DNA of 64,000 nucleotides, from NCBI GenBank assembly GCA_964578835.1, contig CAZOEL010000004.1, positions 1 through 64,000 of the forward strand. Reading direction: 5' to 3'. This stretch comes from CAZOEL01 sp964578835. Its GTDB lineage: Bacteria; Desulfobacterota; Syntrophobacteria; Syntrophobacterales; Syntrophobacteraceae. The notes below the pieces were generated by a model, which saw only the letters and a program-made list of their open reading frames with translations, did not search any database and was not told the DNA's origin. Positions 25,881 to 33,491 of the stretch are shown here, piece by piece (the first letter of the stretch is position 1; each line of letters starts with the position of its first letter). The position numbers were made by a program, and so were the translations under genes.

Positions 25881-26495
25881 ATGAGAAAACGCATTGTCCT
25901 TGGCATATCGGGAGCAAGCGGAGTGATCTACGGGGTGAGGTGCCTTGAGCTCCTATCGCAAACGGAGTGGGAGACGCACCTTATCATATCGGATTCGGGC
26001 AAGCTCAACATCGAGATAGAAACCTCCTACCGGGTCTCCGATGTTCTGGCCATGGCCGATCATGTCCACGACCACAAGAACATGGCCGCATGCGTGTCGA
26101 GCGGATCTTTTCTGACCGAGGGGATGGTGGTGGCCCCCTGCACGATAAAATCTCTCTCGGGGATCGCCAACTCCTATAACGAGAACCTGCTCGTTAGGGC
26201 AGCCGATGTGGCCTTGAAAGAAAAGAGGAAGCTCTGCCTTGTGGTGCGGGAGACCCCTTTGCACAAGGGACATCTGCGCCTTATGAGCATGGCCGCGGAC
26301 ATGGGCGCCCACATCCTCCCGCCCGTCCCATCCTTCTATCATCAGCCAAAGACCATTGAGGACATAATCGACCAGACCATGGGCAAGATCTTCGACTACT
26401 TTGGAATCGAGCACTCCCTTTTCAGACGATGGAGCGGAGAGATCGAGCAGGAGAGATCCTCGAGCGAGGCCAAGCCAATGCTCGTTCACGGTTGA
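25881..26495 (+). CDS. UbiX-type flavin prenyltransferase
   Basis: The 204-residue flavoprotein makes prenylated FMN, the cofactor of UbiD enzymes, from FMN and dimethylallyl phosphate. It has the family motifs GISGASGVIYG at the N-terminus, VVAPCTIKSLSGIANSYNEN, the ETPLHKGHLRLM segment and PPVPSFYHQP. Length is normal plus a polar C-terminal tail of about 20 residues. It lies 36 nt after the CBS gene and in the same cluster as the UbiD gene at 20752, its obvious client. ATG 25881 follows GTGTAAGG. Confidence 0.92.
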   Translation: MRKRIVLGISGASGVIYGVRCLELLSQTEWETHLIISDSGKLNIEIETSYRVSDVLAMADHVHDHKNMAACVSSGSFLTEGMVVAPCTIKSLSGIANSYNENLLVRAADVALKEKRKLCLVVRETPLHKGHLRLMSMAADMGAHILPPVPSFYHQPKTIEDIIDQTMGKIFDYFGIEHSLFRRWSGEIEQERSSSEAKPMLVHG

Positions 26496-26673
26496 GAGAA
26501 GCGTGGATCAGTCGATTCAGAAGAACAACCGCCATTCTGGACTTCGTTCAAGAGCAGCGCGGGAGAAAGGAGGGCATCGTTCCCTTTTATTATAAGGAAT
26601 CTAGTGAACGGGCCATTTTCACTGTTATTGGACTATACATAAAGCAATCGTTTCGTCTGAGAAGGAGGGGGAA

Positions 26674-27645
26674 ATGAGAAAAGGTGCGGTTGTAGGCATT
26701 GTTTTTTTGGCTCTTGTGGGGTTGAACTGCGTGTCGGCTCTTGCCGGGGGCGGAGGGGCATACCCGAAAGGGGCGGAAGGAGCTTTCGTGGGCATGGCGC
26801 CGCCGCCCGGCTTCACCTTCGTGAACTACATGATGTATTACCATGCGGACGATTTCATGGACAACACGGGAGACAAGCTTTCGGTCTTCGATGACGCCTC
26901 CGTCTATGCGGAGGTGATGCGCTTTATCTGGATAAGCAATCAGAAGATCTTCGGCGCCGACTACGGTCAGCACTTCTTCCTGCCGGTGCTCCATGCGGAC
27001 ATTGACTTCAACGCTCCCGTTGGACCGAAGGGCAAGCGGCGCTACTCCGATCACAACATCCCCTACTTTATCTATTCTCCCGCCATACTTGCATGGCACG
27101 CCTGCGGGGGAAAGCTCCACGCAGTCGCAGCCACAGACATCTTCATCCCCCTCTACAATGAAGAGGGGGGAAACCTCGCAAGCGTTGGGAGAAACTTCTG
27201 GACCATAGAGCCGGTGCTCGCCGTCACCTGGCTTCCGATAAAGCAGCTCGAAATTTCAGCCAAGTTCATGTACGACTTCAACACCAAGCAAGATGACATG
27301 CCTCACCCGAGCGGCTTTGAGTTCGACAGAACTCCAGGTCAGGAGTTTCATTTCGACTACAACATCTCCTATGCGGTTCTCGAGAACCTGAGGCTTGGAG
27401 CAGGCGGATACTTCTACTGGCAAACGACCGATGATGACTTCGACTTCGGAAACGATGTGCCATTGCCCGCCCAGGCGGTGCTCAAGACCACAGAGGACGA
27501 TCTCTCCAGGGTCTGGGCGATCGGTCCCGGAGTCTGGTATCAGCACAAGAACATGTTCTTTGAGCTGAGATCGCAGTTCGAGATGAACGCGGAGAACATC
27601 ACAGAAGGGTTCAACACCTGGTTCAAATTCAGCTATGTTTTTTAA
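26674..27645 (+). CDS. MetA-pathway-of-phenol-degradation type outer-membrane channel
   Basis: The 323-residue protein has a clear signal peptide (MRKGAVVGIVFLALVGLNC to about ALA/GG near residue 25) and then alternating aromatic/polar strands ending in FKFSYVF, a C-terminal Phe typical of outer-membrane beta barrels. The stretch FVNYMMYYHADDFMDNTGDKL (split around residues 50-70) and the middle strands fit the phenol MetA degradation family (SphA-like), which sits beside aromatic catabolic operons and is thought to aid passage of hydrophobic substrates. ATG 26674 follows GAAGGAGGGGGAA, with a 178-nt leader after the UbiX gene that may hold a separate promoter. Transport of phenol is inferred, not shown. 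Confidence 0.8.
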   Translation: MRKGAVVGIVFLALVGLNCVSALAGGGGAYPKGAEGAFVGMAPPPGFTFVNYMMYYHADDFMDNTGDKLSVFDDASVYAEVMRFIWISNQKIFGADYGQHFFLPVLHADIDFNAPVGPKGKRRYSDHNIPYFIYSPAILAWHACGGKLHAVAATDIFIPLYNEEGGNLASVGRNFWTIEPVLAVTWLPIKQLEISAKFMYDFNTKQDDMPHPSGFEFDRTPGQEFHFDYNISYAVLENLRLGAGGYFYWQTTDDDFDFGNDVPLPAQAVLKTTEDDLSRVWAIGPGVWYQHKNMFFELRSQFEMNAENITEGFNTWFKFSYVF

Positions 27646-27775
27646 CGAGAAGGAGAGAATAATCCAATGAAGAGCCCCCCGCTATGAAAGGCGCTCAAAG
27701 CCGGTAGATGGATGGAAGTTTTGGATAGGTGATGGAGAATCTCGCTTTTTCCAAGGAAGAAAGGCCAGCTTCGAT

Positions 27776-28171
27776 ATGAGTGAAACCATCGATAGGTTCC
27801 GTGTAGAGGAAGAAGGCTTTCCGGTCGAGGGGCTCTTACAGACGCTCGGCAAGGATTATCTTTTGTCCTTGTGGGGAGGCGTAGCGCACATAGGGGCCGT
27901 TGGAATGGCCCAGCCGCGCCCGAGCCTTTCGGACCCCGCCAAGACCTCGGCCACTGCATCCGTCTTCTGCTATGTGGGGCACAAGGAAGATGACGTGGTG
28001 AAAGAAGTCTCCGAGAGGCTCGCCGCTGCATTGGGAGCAAGGGTCGTTGTCGCCGCGGGTTTACACTGGGATCATCTAACGACCTCAGGGGTCGAACAAG
28101 TGAAAAAAAACATCGGAACATTAGTAAATCTTATCATCGAGCGCAAGAAGTCTGAGGGAAAAGCGTCCTAG
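27776..28171 (+). CDS. LpdD-like small protein (prenylated-flavin chaperone-type domain)
   Basis: The 131-residue protein resembles the small D component found with UbiD/UbiX pairs in hydroxyarylic decarboxylase operons such as LpdBCD. It shows a compact alpha/beta fold with SLWGGVAHIGAVGMAQPRPS, ATASVFCYVGHKEDDVVK and VVVAAGLHWDHLT. The presumed role is handling or loading of prenylated FMN, or stability of the UbiD enzyme; evidence for the family is limited. It ends the phenol cluster. Its TAG shares bases with the stop of the converging HD gene. The start ATG 27776 has AGGAAGAAAGG 13-20 nt upstream. Confidence 0.68.
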   Translation: MSETIDRFRVEEEGFPVEGLLQTLGKDYLLSLWGGVAHIGAVGMAQPRPSLSDPAKTSATASVFCYVGHKEDDVVKEVSERLAAALGARVVVAAGLHWDHLTTSGVEQVKKNIGTLVNLIIERKKSEGKAS

Positions 28172-28791
28172 GCAAGGCTCGCCTCCATCTCCTCTTGCCG
28201 TTTTTCCACTTCTTCGCGCGCAAGCTGGGCAGCCGTTCGGGTAAAGAACCAATTCTTTATCCCTTCGGTGAGCCAGCCCACATGCTTATGCGGCTCGCAT
28301 TGAAAGCGATTGGCGTCGATGGAAAACCCCGTCCGAGAATAACGCCACAACTTGTCGGCGTCTCGGACGATCATATCGTTGAGGTCAAGCGCTCCCGTCC
28401 TCGTATCGTGCCCATCAATGATCCGGATTATCGCGTTTACGAGATCTCCAGGGCAACCTTTTTCATATAAAATCATCGCCGCAAGCTTTGCGCCTTCGGT
28501 CTCATGCCGCCTCCAGAGCCCGGGATCTCTTATCTCAATGCCGAACGCAAGCAATTGCTGCTCCTCGGGAATTGCGGACCATCCAACATCATGGAGCAAA
28601 ATGGCGGGAATGACTATCGAAGGATCTCCCCCTTCAGCAGTGAGAAGATGCATTGCGCAATGATACGCTATAGTGGTGTGAATGACGTTGTGCCGCGTAC
28701 GAAGGAAGGGCTCCGCCTTTTCAAAGAGCGATAGATGTTCCGGGTCCTTTATCTCTCCAACATTATCGATCCCGTTTTGTTCTTGTTTCAT
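28168..28791 (-). CDS. HD-domain phosphohydrolase
   Basis: The 207-residue protein carries an HD metal-binding domain (about 20-130) with RTRHNVIHTTIAYHC, AILLHDVGWSAI containing the HD pair, and IDGHDTR. HD proteins hydrolyse phosphate esters of nucleotides or other small molecules; the substrate is unknown. Start 28791 (MKQEQNG) follows AAAGGAAG; ten extra codons upstream lack a ribosome-binding site. It converges on the LpdD-like gene, with stop codons overlapping on opposite strands. It may be the last gene of a minus-strand group that starts at 30705. Confidence 0.78.
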   Translation of the reverse strand: MKQEQNGIDNVGEIKDPEHLSLFEKAEPFLRTRHNVIHTTIAYHCAMHLLTAEGGDPSIVIPAILLHDVGWSAIPEEQQLLAFGIEIRDPGLWRRHETEGAKLAAMILYEKGCPGDLVNAIIRIIDGHDTRTGALDLNDMIVRDADKLWRYSRTGFSIDANRFQCEPHKHVGWLTEGIKNWFFTRTAAQLAREEVEKRQEEMEASLA

Positions 28792-28856
28792 GTGCTCAGC
28801 TTCCTTTGCGCAAATCAGCATTCAATGAGGAGAAAAGGCTTGAGGAATAAGGATGG

Positions 28857-29525
28857 CTACACGCCGCCAAGCGCCTCTCCATAGCCATGAATGACAAGGT
28901 CTGGCTTTACCGCCATAATGTCTTCCTTCAGATTCTCACCATCTGAAATGATCATCACTCTGAGGCCGGCGTTTCTCGAGGCATTGACGTCGTCCAGGCT
29001 ATCCCCCACAAAAAGGCTTCTTTCTCTCCTCACGCCCATTCTTTCCAGAGCAAGATTTATCCCATCGGGAGCAGGCTTGAGATTTGGAACGTCGCTTCGG
29101 CTCAAAGCGACTTCGAAAAAGCAGTCCAAACCGAGCTTTGGGAGAGCCCGGAATAGGGTCTTCCGTCCGATGTTGCTCACCAGGGCGATGTGAATCCCTC
29201 GTGCTCGGAGCTCTTCAAGAAAGTCTTTGACGCCGGGTCGCAGGGTCCAGCGCGTCAGAGCATCTTCATCATAACGATCGTAGATGCTGCCGATCTTTTC
29301 TTTTATCAGAGAAGGGTCTAGTCCGGCTTCAACCGCCTTCGCCAGGGCTTCCGGCAGCAGAGTGGAATATTTCCTGCTCTGAATCCCATCCTTTGGTAGC
29401 CCCATGGCCCCTAGCATTTCAAGCGTCTCTTGAACAGCCTCTGAGAGCTTCCATTGAAAGTCGACCAGAGTCCCTTCAAAATCAAAAAGAACGGCTTCGA
29501 GATCTTCAATCAACTCAGTCTTCAT
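28857..29525 (-). CDS. HAD-superfamily hydrolase with DxE variant
   Basis: The 222-residue protein follows the HAD phosphatase layout: motif I VLFDFEGTLVD, a helical cap, motif II VSNIGRKT, a Lys before LKPAPDGI and motif IV FVGDSLDDV. In motif I the second catalytic Asp of DxDGT is Glu; some HAD proteins have this and activity may be altered. Start 29525 (MKTELIED) follows AAGGAGGGGG. It could be a phosphoglycolate-type phosphatase. Thauera phenylphosphate carboxylase has a small HAD-like subunit, so a link to the nearby phenol cluster is possible, but this gene is on the other strand and longer. Confidence 0.8.
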   Translation of the reverse strand: MKTELIEDLEAVLFDFEGTLVDFQWKLSEAVQETLEMLGAMGLPKDGIQSRKYSTLLPEALAKAVEAGLDPSLIKEKIGSIYDRYDEDALTRWTLRPGVKDFLEELRARGIHIALVSNIGRKTLFRALPKLGLDCFFEVALSRSDVPNLKPAPDGINLALERMGVRRERSLFVGDSLDDVNASRNAGLRVMIISDGENLKEDIMAVKPDLVIHGYGEALGGV

Positions 29526-29598
29526 AGGGCTCACTCCCCCTCCTTGAATCAATTCTCAGATGGGCGACGGCTCGAGCCCGCCCTGAATTTGCCAGTAT

Positions 29599-30261
29599 TC
29601 AAAGGTCAAGAACTTCAAACAACTCCGCAATACTGCCAATGACGGCGTCGGGCCCTTCGCTCATCAAAGCGCTGTAATCATCAAAACCGCTCAATACTCC
29701 AATTGTCTTCATCCCGGCCGCCTTTCCAGCTCTTATGTCCACCCTGGTGTCTCCGACATAAACGCACTTACTCGCCACTACGCCGAGCATATTGGAGCAC
29801 TTGATCAACGGCTCCGGGTGAGGCTTCTTATTTTGGGCGTCATCCGTTGTGATGATGACTTCCAGCAGATCTTCCAGGCCCGCTTTCTCCAAGGGCTTCA
29901 TCTTAAGGGCAAGATTTTGCCTCGGAGTAGAAGTAACAAGCCCAATCCTGCTTCCCCACGCCGCAATGTTTTTCAAGATTTCAGCGGCACCCGGGATGAG
30001 CCCGACTTCCTCTCCAAACAAAGAAGGGGCGACATCATCTATTATCCCTCGCGCTTTTGTAATCAACTCGTCTAACACGTAGGATGAATCGCTCGGGAAA
30101 ATACAGCTCCATTGGAAATCCCCGTCCTTGAGGGCTTCCAAAACAGCATTCTGGGGAACAGGGGGCAGGCCCATTTCATCGAGAACGATATCCACAAGCC
30201 TGAAGTATGTCGATGTAGAATCGATCAATGTTCCATCAAGATCGAATATGACAGCGTCCAT
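29599..30261 (-). CDS. HAD-superfamily phosphatase, phosphoglycolate-phosphatase-like
   Basis: The 220-residue protein has an intact HAD core: VIFDLDGTLIDST at residues 4-16, LVTSTPRQN (motif II), NKKPHPEPL with the motif III Lys, and YVGDTRVDIRAGKAAG (motif IV). The helical cap of the PGP group lies between motifs I and II. It probably dephosphorylates phosphoglycolate or another small phosphate ester. It lies upstream of a second HAD gene on the same strand (73-nt gap), so the two may be co-transcribed. The specific substrate cannot be read. Confidence 0.83.
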   Translation of the reverse strand: MDAVIFDLDGTLIDSTSTYFRLVDIVLDEMGLPPVPQNAVLEALKDGDFQWSCIFPSDSSYVLDELITKARGIIDDVAPSLFGEEVGLIPGAAEILKNIAAWGSRIGLVTSTPRQNLALKMKPLEKAGLEDLLEVIITTDDAQNKKPHPEPLIKCSNMLGVVASKCVYVGDTRVDIRAGKAAGMKTIGVLSGFDDYSALMSEGPDAVIGSIAELFEVLDL

Positions 30262-30300
30262 CGCAAGGAGCTCTCCAAACAGTTTGTTATCGACCGGCTC

Positions 30301-30705
30301 TTATGGCTCGTCTTCTTCGACGACGACCGTGAGCTGGGCTCGCACCCAAACAGCGTCGTGAAGAATGCCTTTGTTTCGCGCTCTCACTTCAACCCACACG
30401 GATCGCACCTTGCCGTCGTCCCCCCTGACAACTCCATGGTCGTACGACCATCGATCCTCGCTCTCAGGCCTGGGATTCGATGAAACAATGTTCACAGAAT
30501 GGCTAACATAGGTATAGCCATCCTCTATTATGATCTCTTTACGGTCAACCTCCTCGCTCTCCTCCAAAAGTCCGGAAGTGGGATTGTGCGCGCTTGCTTC
30601 GATCATTCGAGTCTGTTGCTTAGCTGCAAACGTCTCAATCGATCCAAGAAAACACAAAAGTAAGAAAATCCCGATCAGGGCGCCCATTCTCAACCGTCCT
30701 GGCAT
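30301..30705 (-). CDS. Secreted protein of unknown function
   Basis: I do not recognise this 134-residue protein. It has a likely signal peptide (MPGRLRMGALIGIFLLLCFLG, residues 1-27, cut near TFAA), then a beta-rich domain with YTYVSHSVNIVSSNP and VRSVWVEVRARNKGILHDAVWVRAQL. That pattern recalls small FxLYD-like extracytoplasmic domains. The C-terminus is acidic (VVVEEDEP). The start at 30705 has a strong GAGGAGGAGAA. It is first in a minus-strand run of four genes. Export to the periplasm or beyond is likely; no role is assigned. Confidence 0.6.
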   Translation of the reverse strand: MPGRLRMGALIGIFLLLCFLGSIETFAAKQQTRMIEASAHNPTSGLLEESEEVDRKEIIIEDGYTYVSHSVNIVSSNPRPESEDRWSYDHGVVRGDDGKVRSVWVEVRARNKGILHDAVWVRAQLTVVVEEDEP

Positions 30706-31100
30706 TTCTCCTCCTCAAAAAGAGACAGTTTCCCGCGCTAACGAGTCCTCACACAAAGCTTCGGACGTCGTTCTCCCAATCCTTTCATCCTCTTTTCTTG
30801 AAATCAATTATTAACTCTCCATCAATTGTCAACCGGAAAAGTGCAAAACGAGATTTTAGAAACGATCTTTCTCTCTGAGCCCTAAGCTGCGAATCGCGAA
30901 GTATCTTCTGATTGAAGGATTCCGGCAATCCTCGGAGGGCAATCCTCGGGCTCGAGATGAGAAGGGTTGAAAGAATCAGGCTTTTCTTGCTTGATTCATG
31001 AAGAATCGCTAATATAGCCGCTTACCCGAAAAGAGTCTTTTCTTTTCGAGGTGTTGCGCCCGATGAAAGGCGCTGCTACTCCACCGGATTCCCTTAAGAA
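30706..31100. other. Non-coding divergent gap
   Basis: About 395 nt between the secreted-protein gene (minus) and a small + strand frame. It contains a direct repeat of AATCCTCGG near 30930-30950 and an inverted repeat CGAAAAGA (31027-31034)/TCTTTTCG (31041-31048). Promoters for both directions should be here, but none stands out. No gene seen. Confidence 0.4.
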
Positions 31101-31331
31101 ATGATGCTGCGAGTGACTGGGAGGCGTCTGAATTGCGAGATGTCCGCGGGAAGCGAGTGCGGTTTATGCGCTCAAGGATCTGGAGAAAAGGAAAAACTTG
31201 CTGAGGAGGCCGTAAGAAGATCGCTCGCTGAAGTGGGATTGAGGAAAAAGCATGGGGGTGCTCTTCTCTCGATCCGTAGAGATAAGGATGAATTCATTTT
31301 GGTTTTTCTCGCCGTAAAAATACGAGGTTGA
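31101..31331 (+). CDS. Small hypothetical protein upstream of the antiporter gene
   Basis: The 76-codon frame ends 6 nt before the antiporter start and could encode a translated leader or small protein. Its sequence has CGLCAQGSGEKEKLAEEAVRRSL and a basic, then hydrophobic end (DEFILVFLAVKIRG). No family is recognised, the ribosome-binding site is weak, and the two Cys and charged helix are the only notable traits. It may be chance. Kept because the spacing to the next gene is operon-like. Confidence 0.3.
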   Translation: MMLRVTGRRLNCEMSAGSECGLCAQGSGEKEKLAEEAVRRSLAEVGLRKKHGGALLSIRRDKDEFILVFLAVKIRG

Positions 31332-31337
31332 ATACAC

Positions 31338-33074
31338 ATGCACGAGGCTGATCTTTTATCGAACATCGGACTTTCCATTGTCGCCGCTACTGCCTTCGCG
31401 CTTCTCGCCAAAGCCTTGAAACAGCCGTTGCTTCTGGCGTATCTGGCGGCAGGAATTGTGCTTGGCCCGAAGATAGGCTTCGGGCTGATCCAGGATGAGG
31501 CCAGCATCACCCTGATTTCGGAAATCGGATTGATCCTGCTTCTTTTCATTATCGGCCTCGAGATCGATCTGAAAAAACTGCTCTCGGCCGGACGAACGCT
31601 CATCATCTCCGGTCTCTCCCAATTCTTTATCTGTGCGGCTCTGGGACTTGGCTTCTTTGTCCTCATGGACTTCCAGATCGGGAGCGGCCGCTTCGACGCT
31701 CTCTATCTCGCCGTGGCGATGGCGCTCAGCAGCACGATGATCGTCGTGAAGATTCTCTACGACAAATTCGAGCTCACCACCCTGCCAGGACGGGTTACTC
31801 TTGGAATCCTGGTCTTCCAGGATATCTGGGCCATCCTTTTTCTCTCCGTTCAGCCGAATCTGCTCAGCCCGAGCGCTTCCATCATTTTGCTCTCGTTCGT
31901 CAAGGGTGCGGGTCTCGTGCTTACCAGTCTCGCCGTGAGCAAATACCTGCTCTCACGCCTCTTTTCCTTCATCGCCAAGATCCCCGAGCTCCTTCTCGTC
32001 ACCGCAATAGCATGGTGCTTTCTCATAAGCGGGATCGCCGGCGAAATGGGGCTCTCTAAAGAGATGGGCGCGCTCGTGGCCGGAGTCAGCCTCTCCACGT
32101 TCCCTTACAATATCGATGTCATCGCCAAAGTGATCAACATCAGGGATTTCTTCGTAACCCTTTTCTTCGTCGGCTTGGGCCTCCAGATTCCGAGCCCTAC
32201 GATTTCCCTCCTCGCCCACGCCGCCATAGCGTCCCTATTTCTCGTGGCGACCAGATTTCTTTCCATATTTCCGGTTCTCTACTCGATGAAAAATGGACTT
32301 CGGGCCAGCCTCATCCCGTCCATCAACCTCGCGCAAATGAGCGAATTTTCCCTCGTCATCGCGGCTCTAGGCCTCAGCTTCAACCACATCGACTCACAGG
32401 TTGTCGGAATCCTGACTTTTGTCTTCGCGATCACATCCGTGCTCTCAACCTATATGATCCAGTACAACCACCAGATCCAGAGAAAGATAGCTCCTCTTTT
32501 AGCCAGGATCGGCCTCAAGGACCTCAACGAGGAAGACGCGGCGGAAGGAGAGACAGATCAGCTCAAGGAAATAGTTTTTCTGGGGTTTTTCAGAGAAGCG
32601 AGCTCGATCTTCCACGAAATCGAATCCCATGATAATGGCGATGGATCGAAGCTCATGGACAAGGTGCTGGTCGTCGACTTCAACCCGCAGGTTTACTGTG
32701 AGCTCAATAAGCGGGAAGTGAAATGCGTCTACGGGGACATCGCAAGCGTAGACACGCTGAAGCACGCTCATATCGAGCACGCAAAAACGGTGGTCTGCAC
32801 CATCCCGGATTCCATCCTCCGGGGCATAACCAATGAAAGACTGCTGAGCCTCTCGAGGCGCCTCTGTCCGGAAGCTCAGGTAATAGTCACCGCCAACACA
32901 CTTCAGTCGGCTATCAGCCTTTACCGCCAGGGAGCTGACTTTGTCTTCATTCCAAGGATACACTCGTCGAAGTCAGTGGCCGAGATCATCTCTCATTCTC
33001 TGCACTCGAGCCTCGAGAGCTACCGGGAAGAAGAAATGAGCAACCTGCTGGAGCGCAGGGAGGTGCTGGGGTGA
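31338..33074 (+). CDS. CPA2-family cation:proton antiporter with TrkA-N domain (Kef type)
   Basis: The 578-residue inner-membrane protein has about 12 transmembrane segments (residues 1-380) with the CPA2 pattern, including LLLAYLAAGIVLGPKIGFG and GLILLLFIIGLEID. The cytoplasmic TrkA-N-like NAD-binding domain spans about 415-545 (KEIVFLGFF, VLVVDFNPQ, VKCVYGDIASVDTLKHA). Kef-type proteins exchange K+ or Na+ for H+ and are gated by nucleotide or redox ligands. The first Gly-rich loop of the TrkA-N fold is altered (LGFFREAS instead of GxGxxG), so ligand choice may differ. ATG 31338 follows GAGG. It is unrelated to the surrounding genes. Confidence 0.88.
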   Translation: MHEADLLSNIGLSIVAATAFALLAKALKQPLLLAYLAAGIVLGPKIGFGLIQDEASITLISEIGLILLLFIIGLEIDLKKLLSAGRTLIISGLSQFFICAALGLGFFVLMDFQIGSGRFDALYLAVAMALSSTMIVVKILYDKFELTTLPGRVTLGILVFQDIWAILFLSVQPNLLSPSASIILLSFVKGAGLVLTSLAVSKYLLSRLFSFIAKIPELLLVTAIAWCFLISGIAGEMGLSKEMGALVAGVSLSTFPYNIDVIAKVINIRDFFVTLFFVGLGLQIPSPTISLLAHAAIASLFLVATRFLSIFPVLYSMKNGLRASLIPSINLAQMSEFSLVIAALGLSFNHIDSQVVGILTFVFAITSVLSTYMIQYNHQIQRKIAPLLARIGLKDLNEEDAAEGETDQLKEIVFLGFFREASSIFHEIESHDNGDGSKLMDKVLVVDFNPQVYCELNKREVKCVYGDIASVDTLKHAHIEHAKTVVCTIPDSILRGITNERLLSLSRRLCPEAQVIVTANTLQSAISLYRQGADFVFIPRIHSSKSVAEIISHSLHSSLESYREEEMSNLLERREVLG

Positions 33075-33080
33075 GAAGCG

Positions 33081-33323
33081 ATCCCATTGTTTCGCCTGAG
33101 ATGTTTAGATCGCAACATGCCGGGGATGAACGGGTAGGAGACTCTTGCGGCTTTGAGATCACTCCGGCAGGACATCCCGATCATCCTGACAAGAGGCTAC
33201 GATGAAGCTCAAGTGATGTAGGAGACTTGTAGGGAGAGGCCCCAGGCATTTTTGCACGAGCCATTTGAAGTTAGCGATCTGGAGTCGGCAATCGCTACCG
33301 TTCGGAAGAACCTGAGTGCTTGA
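33081..33323 (+). pseudogene. Decayed receiver-domain remnant with two in-frame TAG stops
   Basis: Directly after the antiporter gene, one reading frame gives a recognisable response-regulator end: LDRNMPGMNG, then TAG at 33135, then ETLAALRSLRQDIPIILTRG and YDEAQVM, then TAG at 33219, then ERPQAFLHEPFEVSDL and SAIATVRKNLSA ending at TGA 33321. This is the second half of a receiver domain of the hybrid-kinase C-terminal type, including the conserved K-P region changed to EP. No start or N-terminal half is present. Neighbouring genes use TAG as a normal stop, so readthrough is unlikely. Confidence 0.75.
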
Positions 33324-33491
33324 GAAAATGCTCTTTAACATTCGCAGCTTATGCTCAGGTTACAATACGACGGCAACTGATTACCGGGAATTGCTTCACA
33401 TCTGTCAAAACGGATGTCTTCAAAAAGATTGCAGCAGGAGAGACATCCCTCGATTCTTATCTGTCCGGGAAGAGATGTGGGGAGGTGACCG

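Noticed and set aside
33135..33221. UAG recoding (pyrrolysine-type readthrough) in the receiver remnant
   Set aside because: Several neighbouring genes end in TAG, the remnant lacks a start and N-terminal half, and no pyl genes are seen; decay is simpler.
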